Of a stretch of DNA of 64,000 nt, positions 34,301-42,606 are shown in pieces. Every line of letters begins with the position of its first letter. Position 1 is the first letter of the stretch. The stretch comes from Solwaraspora sp. WMMD1047 (GTDB lineage: Bacteria; Actinomycetota; Actinomycetes; Mycobacteriales; Micromonosporaceae), in the NCBI RefSeq assembly GCF_029626155.1, contig NZ_JARUBL010000001.1, positions 1,116,001 through 1,180,000 on the forward strand. Direction: 5' to 3'. The notes beneath the pieces were generated by a model. The model made no database searches. It saw only the letters and a list, made by a program, of their open reading frames with translations, and was not told the origin of the DNA. The translations under genes and the position numbers were made by a program.

Positions 34301-34933
34301 TCAGGTGCTGAACCGGGCGGCGGGGTCGCCGTGGAGGTGGCCGGCCGGCAGCCGGCGTCCGCAGACCACCAGCAGCAGGTCCTGGGCGAGGCCGCGCAGC
34401 GGGGTGCCGGTGCCGTAGCACCAGTCCAGGTCGGTGGCCCGCAGCTCGACTCCGGTGAGGTCGGTGCCGAAGAAGGCGATGTTCCGGGGCAGCATCCCGG
34501 CCAGCACGGTGGTCATCCGGTCCGGTGGGACCCGCCGGTCCAGGCCGAGGCCGACCGTGATGTCGAGGCCGTGGATCACGTCGTGGGACAGGGCACCCGC
34601 CGGGCCGCTGCCGGGCGGTGTCCAGGGATGCTCGACGTTGGCGCGCAGCGAGTCGAGCAGCTGGTCGGCCGAGAGGTCGGCGGCGTCCCGGCGGGCGCTC
34701 CGGTCGGCCATCCGGTTGAAGCTGCCGCGGGACCGGGCCAGCTCCACCACCAGCCGGGGCAGCGACGTCCGGAACGGCATCGTGGTGTGGGCGACCACCT
34801 CGCGGACCCGCCAGCCGGCGCAGAGTGTCGGGGCGTCCCACTGGGCGGGTGCCAGCCCGGCGAGCAGGTCGGCCAGCTCGCGTCGTTCGGCCGCCACCTG
34901 GGCGCGTACCGGGGAATTGGATTTTTCGGTCAT
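34301..34933 (-). CDS. Maleylpyruvate isomerase / DinB-like mycothiol-dependent family protein
   Basis: This 210-residue protein has the actinobacterial maleylpyruvate-isomerase-like layout: an N-terminal DinB four-helix part with the metal-binding pattern WRVREVVAHTTMPFRT (first His) and GALSHDVIHGLDITVGL (His-x3-His). A C-terminal part follows (LRATDLDWCYGTG ... LLVVCGRRLPAGHLHGD). Such proteins use mycothiol or bind a metal through three His. The gene is divergent from an ECF sigma factor; in actinobacteria this family often neighbours or acts as a regulator of ECF factors. The ATG at 34933 is preceded by GAGAGGA. Confidence 0.85.
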   Translation of the reverse strand: MTEKSNSPVRAQVAAERRELADLLAGLAPAQWDAPTLCAGWRVREVVAHTTMPFRTSLPRLVVELARSRGSFNRMADRSARRDAADLSADQLLDSLRANVEHPWTPPGSGPAGALSHDVIHGLDITVGLGLDRRVPPDRMTTVLAGMLPRNIAFFGTDLTGVELRATDLDWCYGTGTPLRGLAQDLLLVVCGRRLPAGHLHGDPAARFST

Positions 34934-35030
34934 CTTCGGTCCTCTCGTTCGGGGCGCGCGGGGTGGCCCGCCCTCCACCGGTACCTACGGACCGGCCGGG
35001 CCGAACTCATCGCGTTTGTAGGGTCGGGGG

Positions 35031-36029
35031 GTGCCAGAGACGCCGACCTGGGCCGATGCCCGCCTGGAACCGCTGCGCGCCGACCTGACCGGATACTGCT
35101 ACCGGATGCTCGGCTCCGGGTTCGAGGCCGAGGACGCCGTGCAGGAGACGCTGCTGCGGGCCTGGCGGGCGGCCGACCGGTTCGACGAGGGGCGGGCGTC
35201 GCTGCGGACCTGGCTCTACCGGATCGCCACCAACGTCTGCCTGGACATGCTGCGCAGTCCGCAGCGGCGGGCGCTGGCGATGGATCTGAGCCGGCCGGCC
35301 ACCCCCGGTCAGGAATTGGGCGCGCCGACGGCCGAGCGGGAGTGGGTGCAGCCGGTGCCGGACGGCGCCGTGCTGCGACTGGACGCCGACCCACAGGAGT
35401 TGGCGGTGCGGCGCGAATCGATCCGGTTGGCGTTCGTGGCCGCCCTACAGCACCTGCCGCCCCGGCAGCGGGCGGTGCTGATCCTGCGCGACGTGCTCTG
35501 CTGGCGGGCCGACGAGGTGGCCGGGCTGCTGGCCACGAGTGTGGCGTCGGTGAACAGCGCGCTGCAGCGGGCCCGGGCGCGGATCGGCGAGGTCGGTCGG
35601 GATCCGGGCGAACCGCTGCGGCCGTTCGATCCGGTCCAGCGTGACCTGCTCACCCGCTACTGTGCCGCGTTCGAGCGCCACGACGTCGAGGCGCTGGTGG
35701 CGCTGCTGCACTCCGACGCCACCATGACGATGCCACCGTTCCGGTGGTGGCTGCGCGGCCGTGACCAGCTCCGGGTGGCGCTGCTGGATCCGGCGGCGTC
35801 CTGCGCGGGCGCCCGCCTGGTGCCGGTCGCGGCCAACGGGACTCCGGCGTACTGGCAGCTGCGGCCGGCGTCGGGTGGGGGTTACCGGCCGTTCGCGTTG
35901 GTGCTGCTGCACGTGGCCGGTGGACTGGTCACCGGATCGACCACCTTCCTGGACGCCGACCGGCTGCTCACCCTCTTCGGCCCGCCGGCCGAGGTGGCCG
36001 GACCACCACTCGCCGCCTCGCCGGCCTGA
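35031..36029 (+). CDS. ECF sigma factor with C-terminal SnoaL-like domain (SigG/SigJ type)
   Basis: This 332-residue protein belongs to the ECF groups carrying a C-terminal NTF2-like extension. Region 2 is CYRMLGSGFEAEDAVQETLL and TWLYRIATNVCLDMLRS. Region 4 is LQHLPPRQRAVLILRDVLCW with helix-turn-helix residues ATSVASVNSALQRAR. Residues about 205-325 form the SnoaL-like domain, which in this group tunes sigma activity in place of an anti-sigma factor. The GTG start at 35031 has no ribosome-binding site, but TAGGGT lies exactly six bases before it, suggesting a leaderless mRNA. Divergent from the DinB-like gene. Confidence 0.9.
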   Translation: MPETPTWADARLEPLRADLTGYCYRMLGSGFEAEDAVQETLLRAWRAADRFDEGRASLRTWLYRIATNVCLDMLRSPQRRALAMDLSRPATPGQELGAPTAEREWVQPVPDGAVLRLDADPQELAVRRESIRLAFVAALQHLPPRQRAVLILRDVLCWRADEVAGLLATSVASVNSALQRARARIGEVGRDPGEPLRPFDPVQRDLLTRYCAAFERHDVEALVALLHSDATMTMPPFRWWLRGRDQLRVALLDPAASCAGARLVPVAANGTPAYWQLRPASGGGYRPFALVLLHVAGGLVTGSTTFLDADRLLTLFGPPAEVAGPPLAASPA

Positions 36030-36062
36030 GGCGGATCACCTCGCCCCGGTCGACGAACGGGC

Positions 36063-36090
36063 TTGCGTTAATACCCCCCAGGGGTATAGT
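36063..36090 (+). promoter_or_regulatory. Promoter with CsoR-type copper operator
   Basis: ATACCCCCCAGGGGTAT (36071-36087) has 7-base arms and matches the known CsoR operator pattern (TACCC...GGGTA). It overlaps a good promoter: -35 TTGCGT (36063-36068), 16-base spacer, -10 TATAGT (36085-36090). Binding of apo-CsoR would block transcription of the copper ATPase gene, whose ATG is 22 bases downstream. Confidence 0.85.
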
Positions 36091-36111
36091 CGGGGCGGGA
36101 GGCGATGCGGC

Positions 36112-38238
36112 ATGCGACCCGAGACGACCGATCACGTACCGCACGGCGGGCACCCGCCGGCCGGCGGCGACGACAGTCACGCCGGGCACGACAGCCATGC
36201 CGAGCACGGCGGGCACGGCGGGCACGACAAACACGCCGGGCACGACCCGGAGATGTTCCGGCGCAAGTTCTGGCTGAGCCTGGCGCTCACGGTGCCGATC
36301 GTGGTCACCAGTTCCATGGTGATGGACTGGTTCGGCTACTCGCTCGACTTCCCCGGGATGTCCTGGATCGGCCCGGTGCTGGGCTCGGTGGTGTTCGGCT
36401 ACGGCGGCTGGCCGTTCCTGGTCGGCGGCTGGCGGGAGGTCCGCGACCGGGCGCCCGGCATGATGCTGCTGATCTCGATGGCGATCACGGTCGCCTACCT
36501 GGCCTCGCTGGCCACCACCGTCGGCGCGTTCGACCTGGACTTCTGGTGGGAGCTGGCCGCCCTGGTGACCATCATGCTGCTCGGCCACTGGCAGGAGATG
36601 AAGGCCATCGGCCAGGCCCAGGGGGCGCTGGCCGCGCTGGCGGCGCTGCTGCCCGACGACGCGGAACGGGTCGCCGACGACGGATCGGTGGCCCAGGTCA
36701 CCGTCGGCGACCTGCGGGTGGGTGACCTGGTGCTGGTCCGGTCCGGCGGCCGCGTCCCGGCCGACGGGCGGATCGCCGACGGCGAGGCCGAACTCGACGA
36801 GTCAATGATCACCGGCGAGTCCCGCCCGGTCCGCCGGAGCACCGGTGACCGGGTGGTGGCCGGCACCGTCGCCACCGACTCCGCGATCCGGGTCCGGGTC
36901 GACGCGCTCGGCGAGGACACCGCGCTGGCCGGCATCCAGCGGCTGGTCGCCGAGGCCCAGGCGTCCAGCGGCCGGGCGCAGGTGCTGGCCGACCGGTTCG
37001 CCGCACTGCTGTTCTACGTCGCGCTGGCCGCCGCCGCGCTCACCTTCGCCGCCTGGTCGGCCTTCGGCTCCGTCGACGATGCGGTGATCCGCACCGTGAC
37101 GGTCCTGGTGATCGCCTGCCCGCACGCGCTGGGCCTGGCGATTCCGCTTGTCATCGCGCTCTCCACGGCGGTCGCCGCCCGGGCCGGCATCCTGGTCAAG
37201 GACCGGCTGGCGCTGGAGCGGATGCGCACCGTGCAGGCGGTGCTCTTCGACAAGACCGGCACCCTGACCAAGGGCGCGCACACCGTCACCGGCGTCGCGG
37301 CCGCACCCGGACACGACGAGGCGGAGGTGCTGCGGCTGGCCGGCGCCGTCGAGGCCGACAGCGAACACCCCTTGGCGAAGGCCATCGTCACCGCCGCCGG
37401 CCGCGATGCGGCGGCGGCCCATCCGGCTCCGGCGGCCACCGACTTCCGGTCGCTGACCGGCCGGGGCGTGCAGGCCACCGTCGGCGGCAACCGGTACGCC
37501 GTGGGTGGCCCCGCCCTGCTCCGGGAGCTCGACGCCGAGCTGCCCGCCGAGATCGAGTCCGTGACCCGGGACTGGTCCGCGCGCGGTGCCGCCGTGCTGC
37601 ACCTGCTGAGGCTGGCCGACGACCGGGCCGAGGTGCTGGGCAGCTTCGGGCTGGCCGACGAGATCCGCCCCGAGGCGCGGCAGGCGATCTCCCAACTGCG
37701 CGAGCAGGGGGTGACCAAGATCGTGATGATCACCGGCGACGCCCGGCCGGTCGCCGAGGCGGTCGCCGCCGACCTCGGCTTCCGGGCCGGCGAGGACGAG
37801 GTCTTCGCCGAGGTGCTGCCGGCCGACAAGGACAACGCGGTGGCGGAGCTGCGGAACCGGGGCCTGACGGTGGCGATGGTCGGCGACGGCGTCAACGACG
37901 CCCCCGCGCTGGCCCGCGCCGACGTCGGGATCGCGATCGGCGCCGGCACCGACGTCGCGATCGAGTCCGCCGGCGTGGTCCTCGCCTCGTCCGACCCGCG
38001 CGGCGTGACCGGGGTGATCCGGCTGTCGAAGGCGTCGTACCGCAAGATGTTGCAGAACCTGGGCTGGGCCGCCGGTTACAACGTGGTCGCGATTCCGCTC
38101 GCGGCCGGGGTGCTGGCCTGGGCCGGCGTGACGCTGAGTCCGGCGGTCGGGGCCATCCTGATGTCGGCGTCCACGATCGTGGTCGCGCTCAACGCCCAAC
38201 TGCTGCGCCGGACCCGGCTGACCCCCCAGGAACAGTAG
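36112..38238 (+). CDS. CopB-type (P1B-3) copper-exporting P-type ATPase
   Basis: This 708-residue heavy-metal ATPase has a His-rich N-terminus (about 8-48, repeated Gly-His and Asp-His pairs) instead of a CxxC domain, and eight membrane spans. The actuator loop is DESMITGESRPV. The membrane metal site is CPH (near residue 336, VIACPHALGLAIP), phosphorylation is at Asp380 in FDKTGTLTKG, and the nucleotide domain has SEHPLAKAI with MVGDGVNDAPALA as hinge. CPH plus a His-rich tail is typical of CopB, exporting Cu(I)/Cu(II). It lies behind a CsoR-type operator with GGGAGG before the ATG; no csoR gene is in the window. Confidence 0.93.
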   Translation: MRPETTDHVPHGGHPPAGGDDSHAGHDSHAEHGGHGGHDKHAGHDPEMFRRKFWLSLALTVPIVVTSSMVMDWFGYSLDFPGMSWIGPVLGSVVFGYGGWPFLVGGWREVRDRAPGMMLLISMAITVAYLASLATTVGAFDLDFWWELAALVTIMLLGHWQEMKAIGQAQGALAALAALLPDDAERVADDGSVAQVTVGDLRVGDLVLVRSGGRVPADGRIADGEAELDESMITGESRPVRRSTGDRVVAGTVATDSAIRVRVDALGEDTALAGIQRLVAEAQASSGRAQVLADRFAALLFYVALAAAALTFAAWSAFGSVDDAVIRTVTVLVIACPHALGLAIPLVIALSTAVAARAGILVKDRLALERMRTVQAVLFDKTGTLTKGAHTVTGVAAAPGHDEAEVLRLAGAVEADSEHPLAKAIVTAAGRDAAAAHPAPAATDFRSLTGRGVQATVGGNRYAVGGPALLRELDAELPAEIESVTRDWSARGAAVLHLLRLADDRAEVLGSFGLADEIRPEARQAISQLREQGVTKIVMITGDARPVAEAVAADLGFRAGEDEVFAEVLPADKDNAVAELRNRGLTVAMVGDGVNDAPALARADVGIAIGAGTDVAIESAGVVLASSDPRGVTGVIRLSKASYRKMLQNLGWAAGYNVVAIPLAAGVLAWAGVTLSPAVGAILMSASTIVVALNAQLLRRTRLTPQEQ

Positions 38239-38261
38239 GGGCCAGCCGGGATCGGCGGGAG

Positions 38262-39896
38262 CTACACCGCGTACGCCTCCAGCTCGTTGACCCGCACGTG
38301 GGTCTGCTGGTGACTCGGGCCGCTGCGGCCGAGGATCCGGACGATCCGGGTGGTCCGGGCCGGGAAGTTGACGGTCACCGCGAGCTGGGTGTTGCCGGTC
38401 ACCGTGGCCACCGTCAGGTAGGTGACGCCGTTCCACACCTGCACGTCGAAGTCCCGGATGGGATAGCCCGCGCTGGTGTAGACGACCACCCGCCGGATCG
38501 TCCGGTCGACGCCCAGGTCGGCCTGGACCCACTGCGGGTTACCCGGCGGCCAGGTGCCGGCGGCGTTCGACCAGCTGTACGCGCCGCCGAGCCGGGTGTC
38601 GGGGTTGCAGTCGGTCGCCCGGGCGGGCGAGTAGCCCGGATAGGTGCTCGACGCTGACGCGATCGCGCCGCAGGCGAAGTTGTCGATGCCGGTGCCGCCG
38701 TCACCGCCCTGGCTGCAGACGTTGAACCGGACCCGCCCGGTGTCGTACTCGCGGTAGGTCGACTCGGAGAAGAGCACCGCCGTGCTGCCGCCGTCGTCGT
38801 CGCGCTCCTGCGAGGTGACCGTGGTGCTGATCGTGCCGCCACCCTGGACGGGGATGCTGATCGTGCTGCTCACCGTCTTGCCACCGTCCAGTTCGAACCA
38901 CTGGTAGCCCATCACCTCGCCCCAGACCGCCCGGTCCCAGGTGGTGATGAAGATGTCGGAGTTCTGCCACGAGCTGATGTGCTTACGCTTCACCTTCGGG
39001 AACCGGTAGTTCTTGATCTGCACTCCGGTGCTGGTGACCACCAGCAGCCGCATCTCCCGCTTGCCCTCGAAGAGCCCGCCGAACGAGCTCCGGTCGGGCA
39101 CCCGCCAGCGCTGCAGGTACTCCTCGCCCCGGTTGTTGCGCAGCCCGGTCGGGTTGCAGGCGGCCATCGGTCCCGCGGCGGCGACCTCGGCGCCACCCGG
39201 CTCGATCCGGGCGATGTCAGACCCCGGGGCGGCGTCGGCCGCGGTGGCCGCGGTGGCCGCGACCGGGCGCGGCTCCGGACCGGTGTTGATCCGTTCGTTG
39301 ACCGACAGCACCCAGACCTCGTTGGTCTCGACGTACGTCTCGTCGATGGGGGTGGGCAGGGCCACCAGCTCGCCCGACGAGCCGAGCCGGTAGCCGGTCG
39401 CCGAGGCCGCGTTCTCGTCGGCGGGCGCCACCACCATCGTCACGGTCGCGGCCGGCACGATCCCCTCGTCCTGGTTCGGGATGTAGACCTGCGGGTCGTA
39501 CGCGTACCCGCCGATGTTCTGAAACAGCGCGACGGCGTTCTTCAGCGCCACCCAGCCGGGGTCGGTCGGCACCACGATCCGGCTCTCCTCGGCCTCCCGG
39601 ATCACAGTGGACCACAGGGCGTTGGTGTCGCCGTCGAACTGCCGGGCGGCGACGGACCGCACCAGCGTCCGTACCTGGGTGTCCCCGGCGGCGGCGAGCG
39701 CCGGGGCCAACAGGTTCTGCAGCCGGCCGTTGATCTGCACCTCGATCGACGGCACCGCCGCGGCCGGGGCCGCGAAGCGTTCGCTGTCGGCGTGCGCCGG
39801 ACCGGCGACGGTCGTGGCGGCGAGCGCCACGCCGAGGAGGGGAACCAGTGCCCGCGCTGCGGACCAGCTTCCCCGGGCGGAACTGTGGACGGCCAT
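38262..39896 (-). CDS. Secreted protein with C-terminal F5/8-type C (discoidin) domain
   Basis: This 544-residue exported protein has a signal peptide at about 1-37 (to PAHADS). An N-terminal region of unknown family runs to about 400 and includes repeated aromatic beta strands such as NSDIFITTWDRAVWGEVMGY. The discoidin/CBM32-like domain (about 410-544) has ASSTYPGYSPARATDCNPDT, WVQADLGVDRTIRRVVVY and DFDVQVWNGVTYL. The last motif usually binds glycans or phospholipids. Several Cys suggest disulfides. The ATG at 39896 has GAAGGGAG upstream; longer in-frame starts are shadow sequence. It is divergent from the NB-ARC regulator. Confidence 0.8.
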   Translation of the reverse strand: MAVHSSARGSWSAARALVPLLGVALAATTVAGPAHADSERFAAPAAAVPSIEVQINGRLQNLLAPALAAAGDTQVRTLVRSVAARQFDGDTNALWSTVIREAEESRIVVPTDPGWVALKNAVALFQNIGGYAYDPQVYIPNQDEGIVPAATVTMVVAPADENAASATGYRLGSSGELVALPTPIDETYVETNEVWVLSVNERINTGPEPRPVAATAATAADAAPGSDIARIEPGGAEVAAAGPMAACNPTGLRNNRGEEYLQRWRVPDRSSFGGLFEGKREMRLLVVTSTGVQIKNYRFPKVKRKHISSWQNSDIFITTWDRAVWGEVMGYQWFELDGGKTVSSTISIPVQGGGTISTTVTSQERDDDGGSTAVLFSESTYREYDTGRVRFNVCSQGGDGGTGIDNFACGAIASASSTYPGYSPARATDCNPDTRLGGAYSWSNAAGTWPPGNPQWVQADLGVDRTIRRVVVYTSAGYPIRDFDVQVWNGVTYLTVATVTGNTQLAVTVNFPARTTRIVRILGRSGPSHQQTHVRVNELEAYAV

Positions 39897-39998
39897 CTGC
39901 ACGGTCTCCCTTCGTCGGGACCTCAAGGGCCGGTCGCGGCACCTGCGTCCGGCCGGCCTGTCGACCCAGATGATGGCCCGGTGCCGGATCGGCCGCCT

Positions 39999-40030
39999 TG
40001 AATCCTGAACGCGGTTGAACATCGCTGAAC
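39999..40030. promoter_or_regulatory. TGAAC direct repeats between divergent genes
   Basis: TGAAC occurs at 40006, 40016 and 40026, exactly ten bases apart, with a related TGAAT at 39999. The cluster lies in the 257-base gap between the discoidin-domain gene and the NB-ARC regulator. Direct repeats near one helical turn are typical of SARP-like or other oligomeric activator sites. Confidence 0.35.
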
Positions 40031-40153
40031 ACGGATGGACCAGCAGGCGAGACGGTGTCCCGAGGTAGCGCCACCGATGCGTAGGGTCATGGCGGCGACG
40101 CCCGCGGTGGCGGGCACGGCGCGGCGTGGGACCTATCTGCGGAGGTCTGAGAC

Positions 40154-42592
40154 ATGACGCACGAACCGTCCCCGGTCGAGAGCCTGGCGTACGACGGCGG
40201 CCGGCCGGAGCAGATCGACCACCTGCTCCGCCAGCTCCGCCGCCGGCAGGCCCGCCAGCGTGGTGGATCGGAGCTCACCTACCGCGAGCTGGCCGCCCGG
40301 ACCGGCTGGTCGATCGGGGCCATCGCCGGCTACTTCAGCGGCCGGGTGCTGCCGCCGACCGACCGCTTCGACGTGCTGGTCACCGTGCTCGGCGCCCAGC
40401 CGGCCGAGCGGGGGGCGCTGGCCACCGCCCGGGACCGGGCCCAGGAGAGCCGCCGACGGCAGATCAGGGTTCTGAACGCGCCGGTGCCGCGCCAACTGCC
40501 GGTGGCGGGCTTCCCGTTCGTCGGCCGTACCCGGGAGTTGGCCGAGCTGGACGGCCTGGTCCGTGGCCGGTCCGGGCGGACCGGCCGGGCCGGGGCTGGG
40601 CCGCGGCGCGCGGCGGCGGGGGTCGGCACCGTCGCGGTGCTCGCCGGCAGCGCGGGGGTGGGCAAGACCTCCCTCGCCGTGTACTGGGCACACCGGGTGT
40701 CCGGACACTTTCCCGACGGCCAGCTCCATGTGAGCCTGCGTGGCTTCGACCCGGCGCGGGCGCCGGTCAGCCCGGCGGAGGTGGTGCGGGATCTGCTCGA
40801 AGCGCTGGGGGTCGCCACCCGGGCCGTGCCGCCGAGCACCGCCGCGCAGGTCGGGCTCTACCGCAGCCTCGTCGCCGACCGGCGGATGCTCATCGTTCTC
40901 GACGATGCGCGCGACGCCGACCAGGTCCGGCCGCTGCTGCCCGGCTCGCCGGGCTGCCTGACGCTGATCACCAGCCGCGACCAGCTCACCGGACTGGTCG
41001 CGACGCACGGCGCGCGGCTGGTCGGGCTCGATGTGCTGCCGGTCGCGGACGCCCGCGACCTACTGGCCGCGCGGCTGGGCGACGAGCGGGTGTCGGCCGA
41101 GCCCGAGACCGTGGACGAGCTGATCCACCGGTGCGCCCGGCTGCCGTTGGCGCTGGCCGTGGTGGCCGCCCGGGCCAGCACCCGCCCGGCCTTCCCACTG
41201 GCGACCCTCGCCGAGGAGCTGCGCGACGCGCAGCACAGCCTCGCCGCCTTCGCCGGGCAGGACGGTGCGGCCGACCCGCGGGCGGCGTTCGCCGGCTCGT
41301 ACCGCCGGTTGCGCCCGTCGGTGGCGAAGCTGTTCCGGTGGATCGGTGGTCATCCCGGTCCGGATCAGACGGCTGAGGCGGCGGCGAGCATCGTGGGGGT
41401 GTCGCCGGCGGCGGTCCGGCCGGCGCTGGCCGAGCTCAACCGCGCGCACCTTCTCGTCGAGCGCACCCCGGGCCGGTACGCCATGCACGACCTGCTGCGG
41501 GCCTTCGCCGCCGAACAGTCCGGTCAGGTCGACCGCGAGGCGCGGCGCCGGGCGGTGGTGCGGCGCGGGCTCGACCACTATCTGCGTACGGCGTTCGCGG
41601 CGGCCGTGCTGCTGGACCCGGCCTGCGACCGGATCAGCCTGGAGCCGGCTGCCCCGGGGGTCACCCCCGAGCCGCTGCGGGACCGCGAGCAGGCCCGGCG
41701 CTGGTTGGAGAGTGAGCATCGGGTCCTGCTCGGTGTGGTGGAGCAGGCGGCCGCGCACGGCTTCGCCGGGCACGCCTGGCGCCTGGCCTGGGCGCTCACC
41801 AGCTACCTCGACTGGCGCGGCCACTGGCACGATCTGGCGGCGGTGCAGGAGATCGCCCTGGCCGCCGCCGTCCGGGCCGACGACGACCTCGGCCAGGTGC
41901 ACGCCCGCCGCCTGCTGGCCCGGGCCGGCAACCGGCTGGGCCGCAACGACGAGGCCCGGGCGCATCTCACGGCGGCGATCGAGCTGTGCCGGCGGATCGA
42001 TGATCCGGCCGCCGAGGCGCGCTGCCATCTCAACCTGGCCCTGAACCTGGAGCTGGCCGGCCGGTACGAGACCGCACTGGAGCACGCCCGCAGCGGGCTG
42101 GAGCTCTACCGCGGCGCGGCGAACCGGGTCGGGTACGCGCTGGCGTTGGGCGTCGTGGGCTGGTACGACGCCCTGCTCGGCAGGTACGACCGCGCGTTGG
42201 CGGGTTGCCGCCGCGCGGTCGAACTCCTCGCCGAGCTGGGGCCGGCGTACGAGTCACCATCCACCCTGGACAGTCTGGGCTTCGCCTACCACAAGCTCGG
42301 CCGGTACGCCGAGGGGGCGGCGTCGTACCGGCGGGCGGTCGAGCTGTACCGGGCCGCCGGCGACCGCTACAACGAGGCCGACACCCTGGTCCATCTCGGC
42401 GACTGCCACGAGCTGGCCGGGGCCGGCGAGCAGGCGCGGGTCGCGTGGCGGCAGGCGCTGGAGATATTCGACGACCTGCGGCACCCGGCGGCGGCCGGGC
42501 TCCGGGAGCGCTGCCGGTCGGCCGGGCCGGATTCTTCGTGGTCGCGTCGCACCGGCGCCGCGAATCAGGTCGCCTATACCCCCCTGGGGTAG
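40154..42592 (+). CDS. XRE/NB-ARC/TPR regulator of the AfsR-like (STAND) class
   Basis: This 812-residue STAND protein has an N-terminal helix-turn-helix (SELTYRELAARTGWSIGAIA, about 38-57). An NB-ARC ATPase follows, with P-loop LAGSAGVGKTS (about 162-172), Walker B MLIVLDDA and sensor TLITSRDQL. Then come a winged-helix arm (GRYAMHDLLRAFAAEQ) and a C-terminal TPR array (about 570-780, including LGFAYHKLGRYAEGAASYRR). Such proteins bind DNA and switch on ATP and ligand binding through the TPRs; no SARP output domain is present. GGAGG precedes the ATG. Its last codons (Tyr-Thr-Pro-Leu-Gly-stop) are encoded by a CsoR-like palindrome that belongs to the next gene's promoter. Confidence 0.88.
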   Translation: MTHEPSPVESLAYDGGRPEQIDHLLRQLRRRQARQRGGSELTYRELAARTGWSIGAIAGYFSGRVLPPTDRFDVLVTVLGAQPAERGALATARDRAQESRRRQIRVLNAPVPRQLPVAGFPFVGRTRELAELDGLVRGRSGRTGRAGAGPRRAAAGVGTVAVLAGSAGVGKTSLAVYWAHRVSGHFPDGQLHVSLRGFDPARAPVSPAEVVRDLLEALGVATRAVPPSTAAQVGLYRSLVADRRMLIVLDDARDADQVRPLLPGSPGCLTLITSRDQLTGLVATHGARLVGLDVLPVADARDLLAARLGDERVSAEPETVDELIHRCARLPLALAVVAARASTRPAFPLATLAEELRDAQHSLAAFAGQDGAADPRAAFAGSYRRLRPSVAKLFRWIGGHPGPDQTAEAAASIVGVSPAAVRPALAELNRAHLLVERTPGRYAMHDLLRAFAAEQSGQVDREARRRAVVRRGLDHYLRTAFAAAVLLDPACDRISLEPAAPGVTPEPLRDREQARRWLESEHRVLLGVVEQAAAHGFAGHAWRLAWALTSYLDWRGHWHDLAAVQEIALAAAVRADDDLGQVHARRLLARAGNRLGRNDEARAHLTAAIELCRRIDDPAAEARCHLNLALNLELAGRYETALEHARSGLELYRGAANRVGYALALGVVGWYDALLGRYDRALAGCRRAVELLAELGPAYESPSTLDSLGFAYHKLGRYAEGAASYRRAVELYRAAGDRYNEADTLVHLGDCHELAGAGEQARVAWRQALEIFDDLRHPAAAGLRERCRSAGPDSSWSRRTGAANQVAYTPLG

Positions 42593-42600
42593 GCTACGCT
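42575..42600 (+). promoter_or_regulatory. Second CsoR-type palindrome upstream of the GlxA-like gene
   Basis: TATACCCCCCTGGGGTA (42575-42591) has TACCCC/GGGGTA arms of the CsoR type and differs from the copper-ATPase operator at only a few positions. It ends four bases before a -10-like TACGCT (42595-42600), which is six bases before the ATG of the next gene. The same bases also encode the end of the NB-ARC regulator. Confidence 0.6.
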
Positions 42601-42606
42601 GATCGG

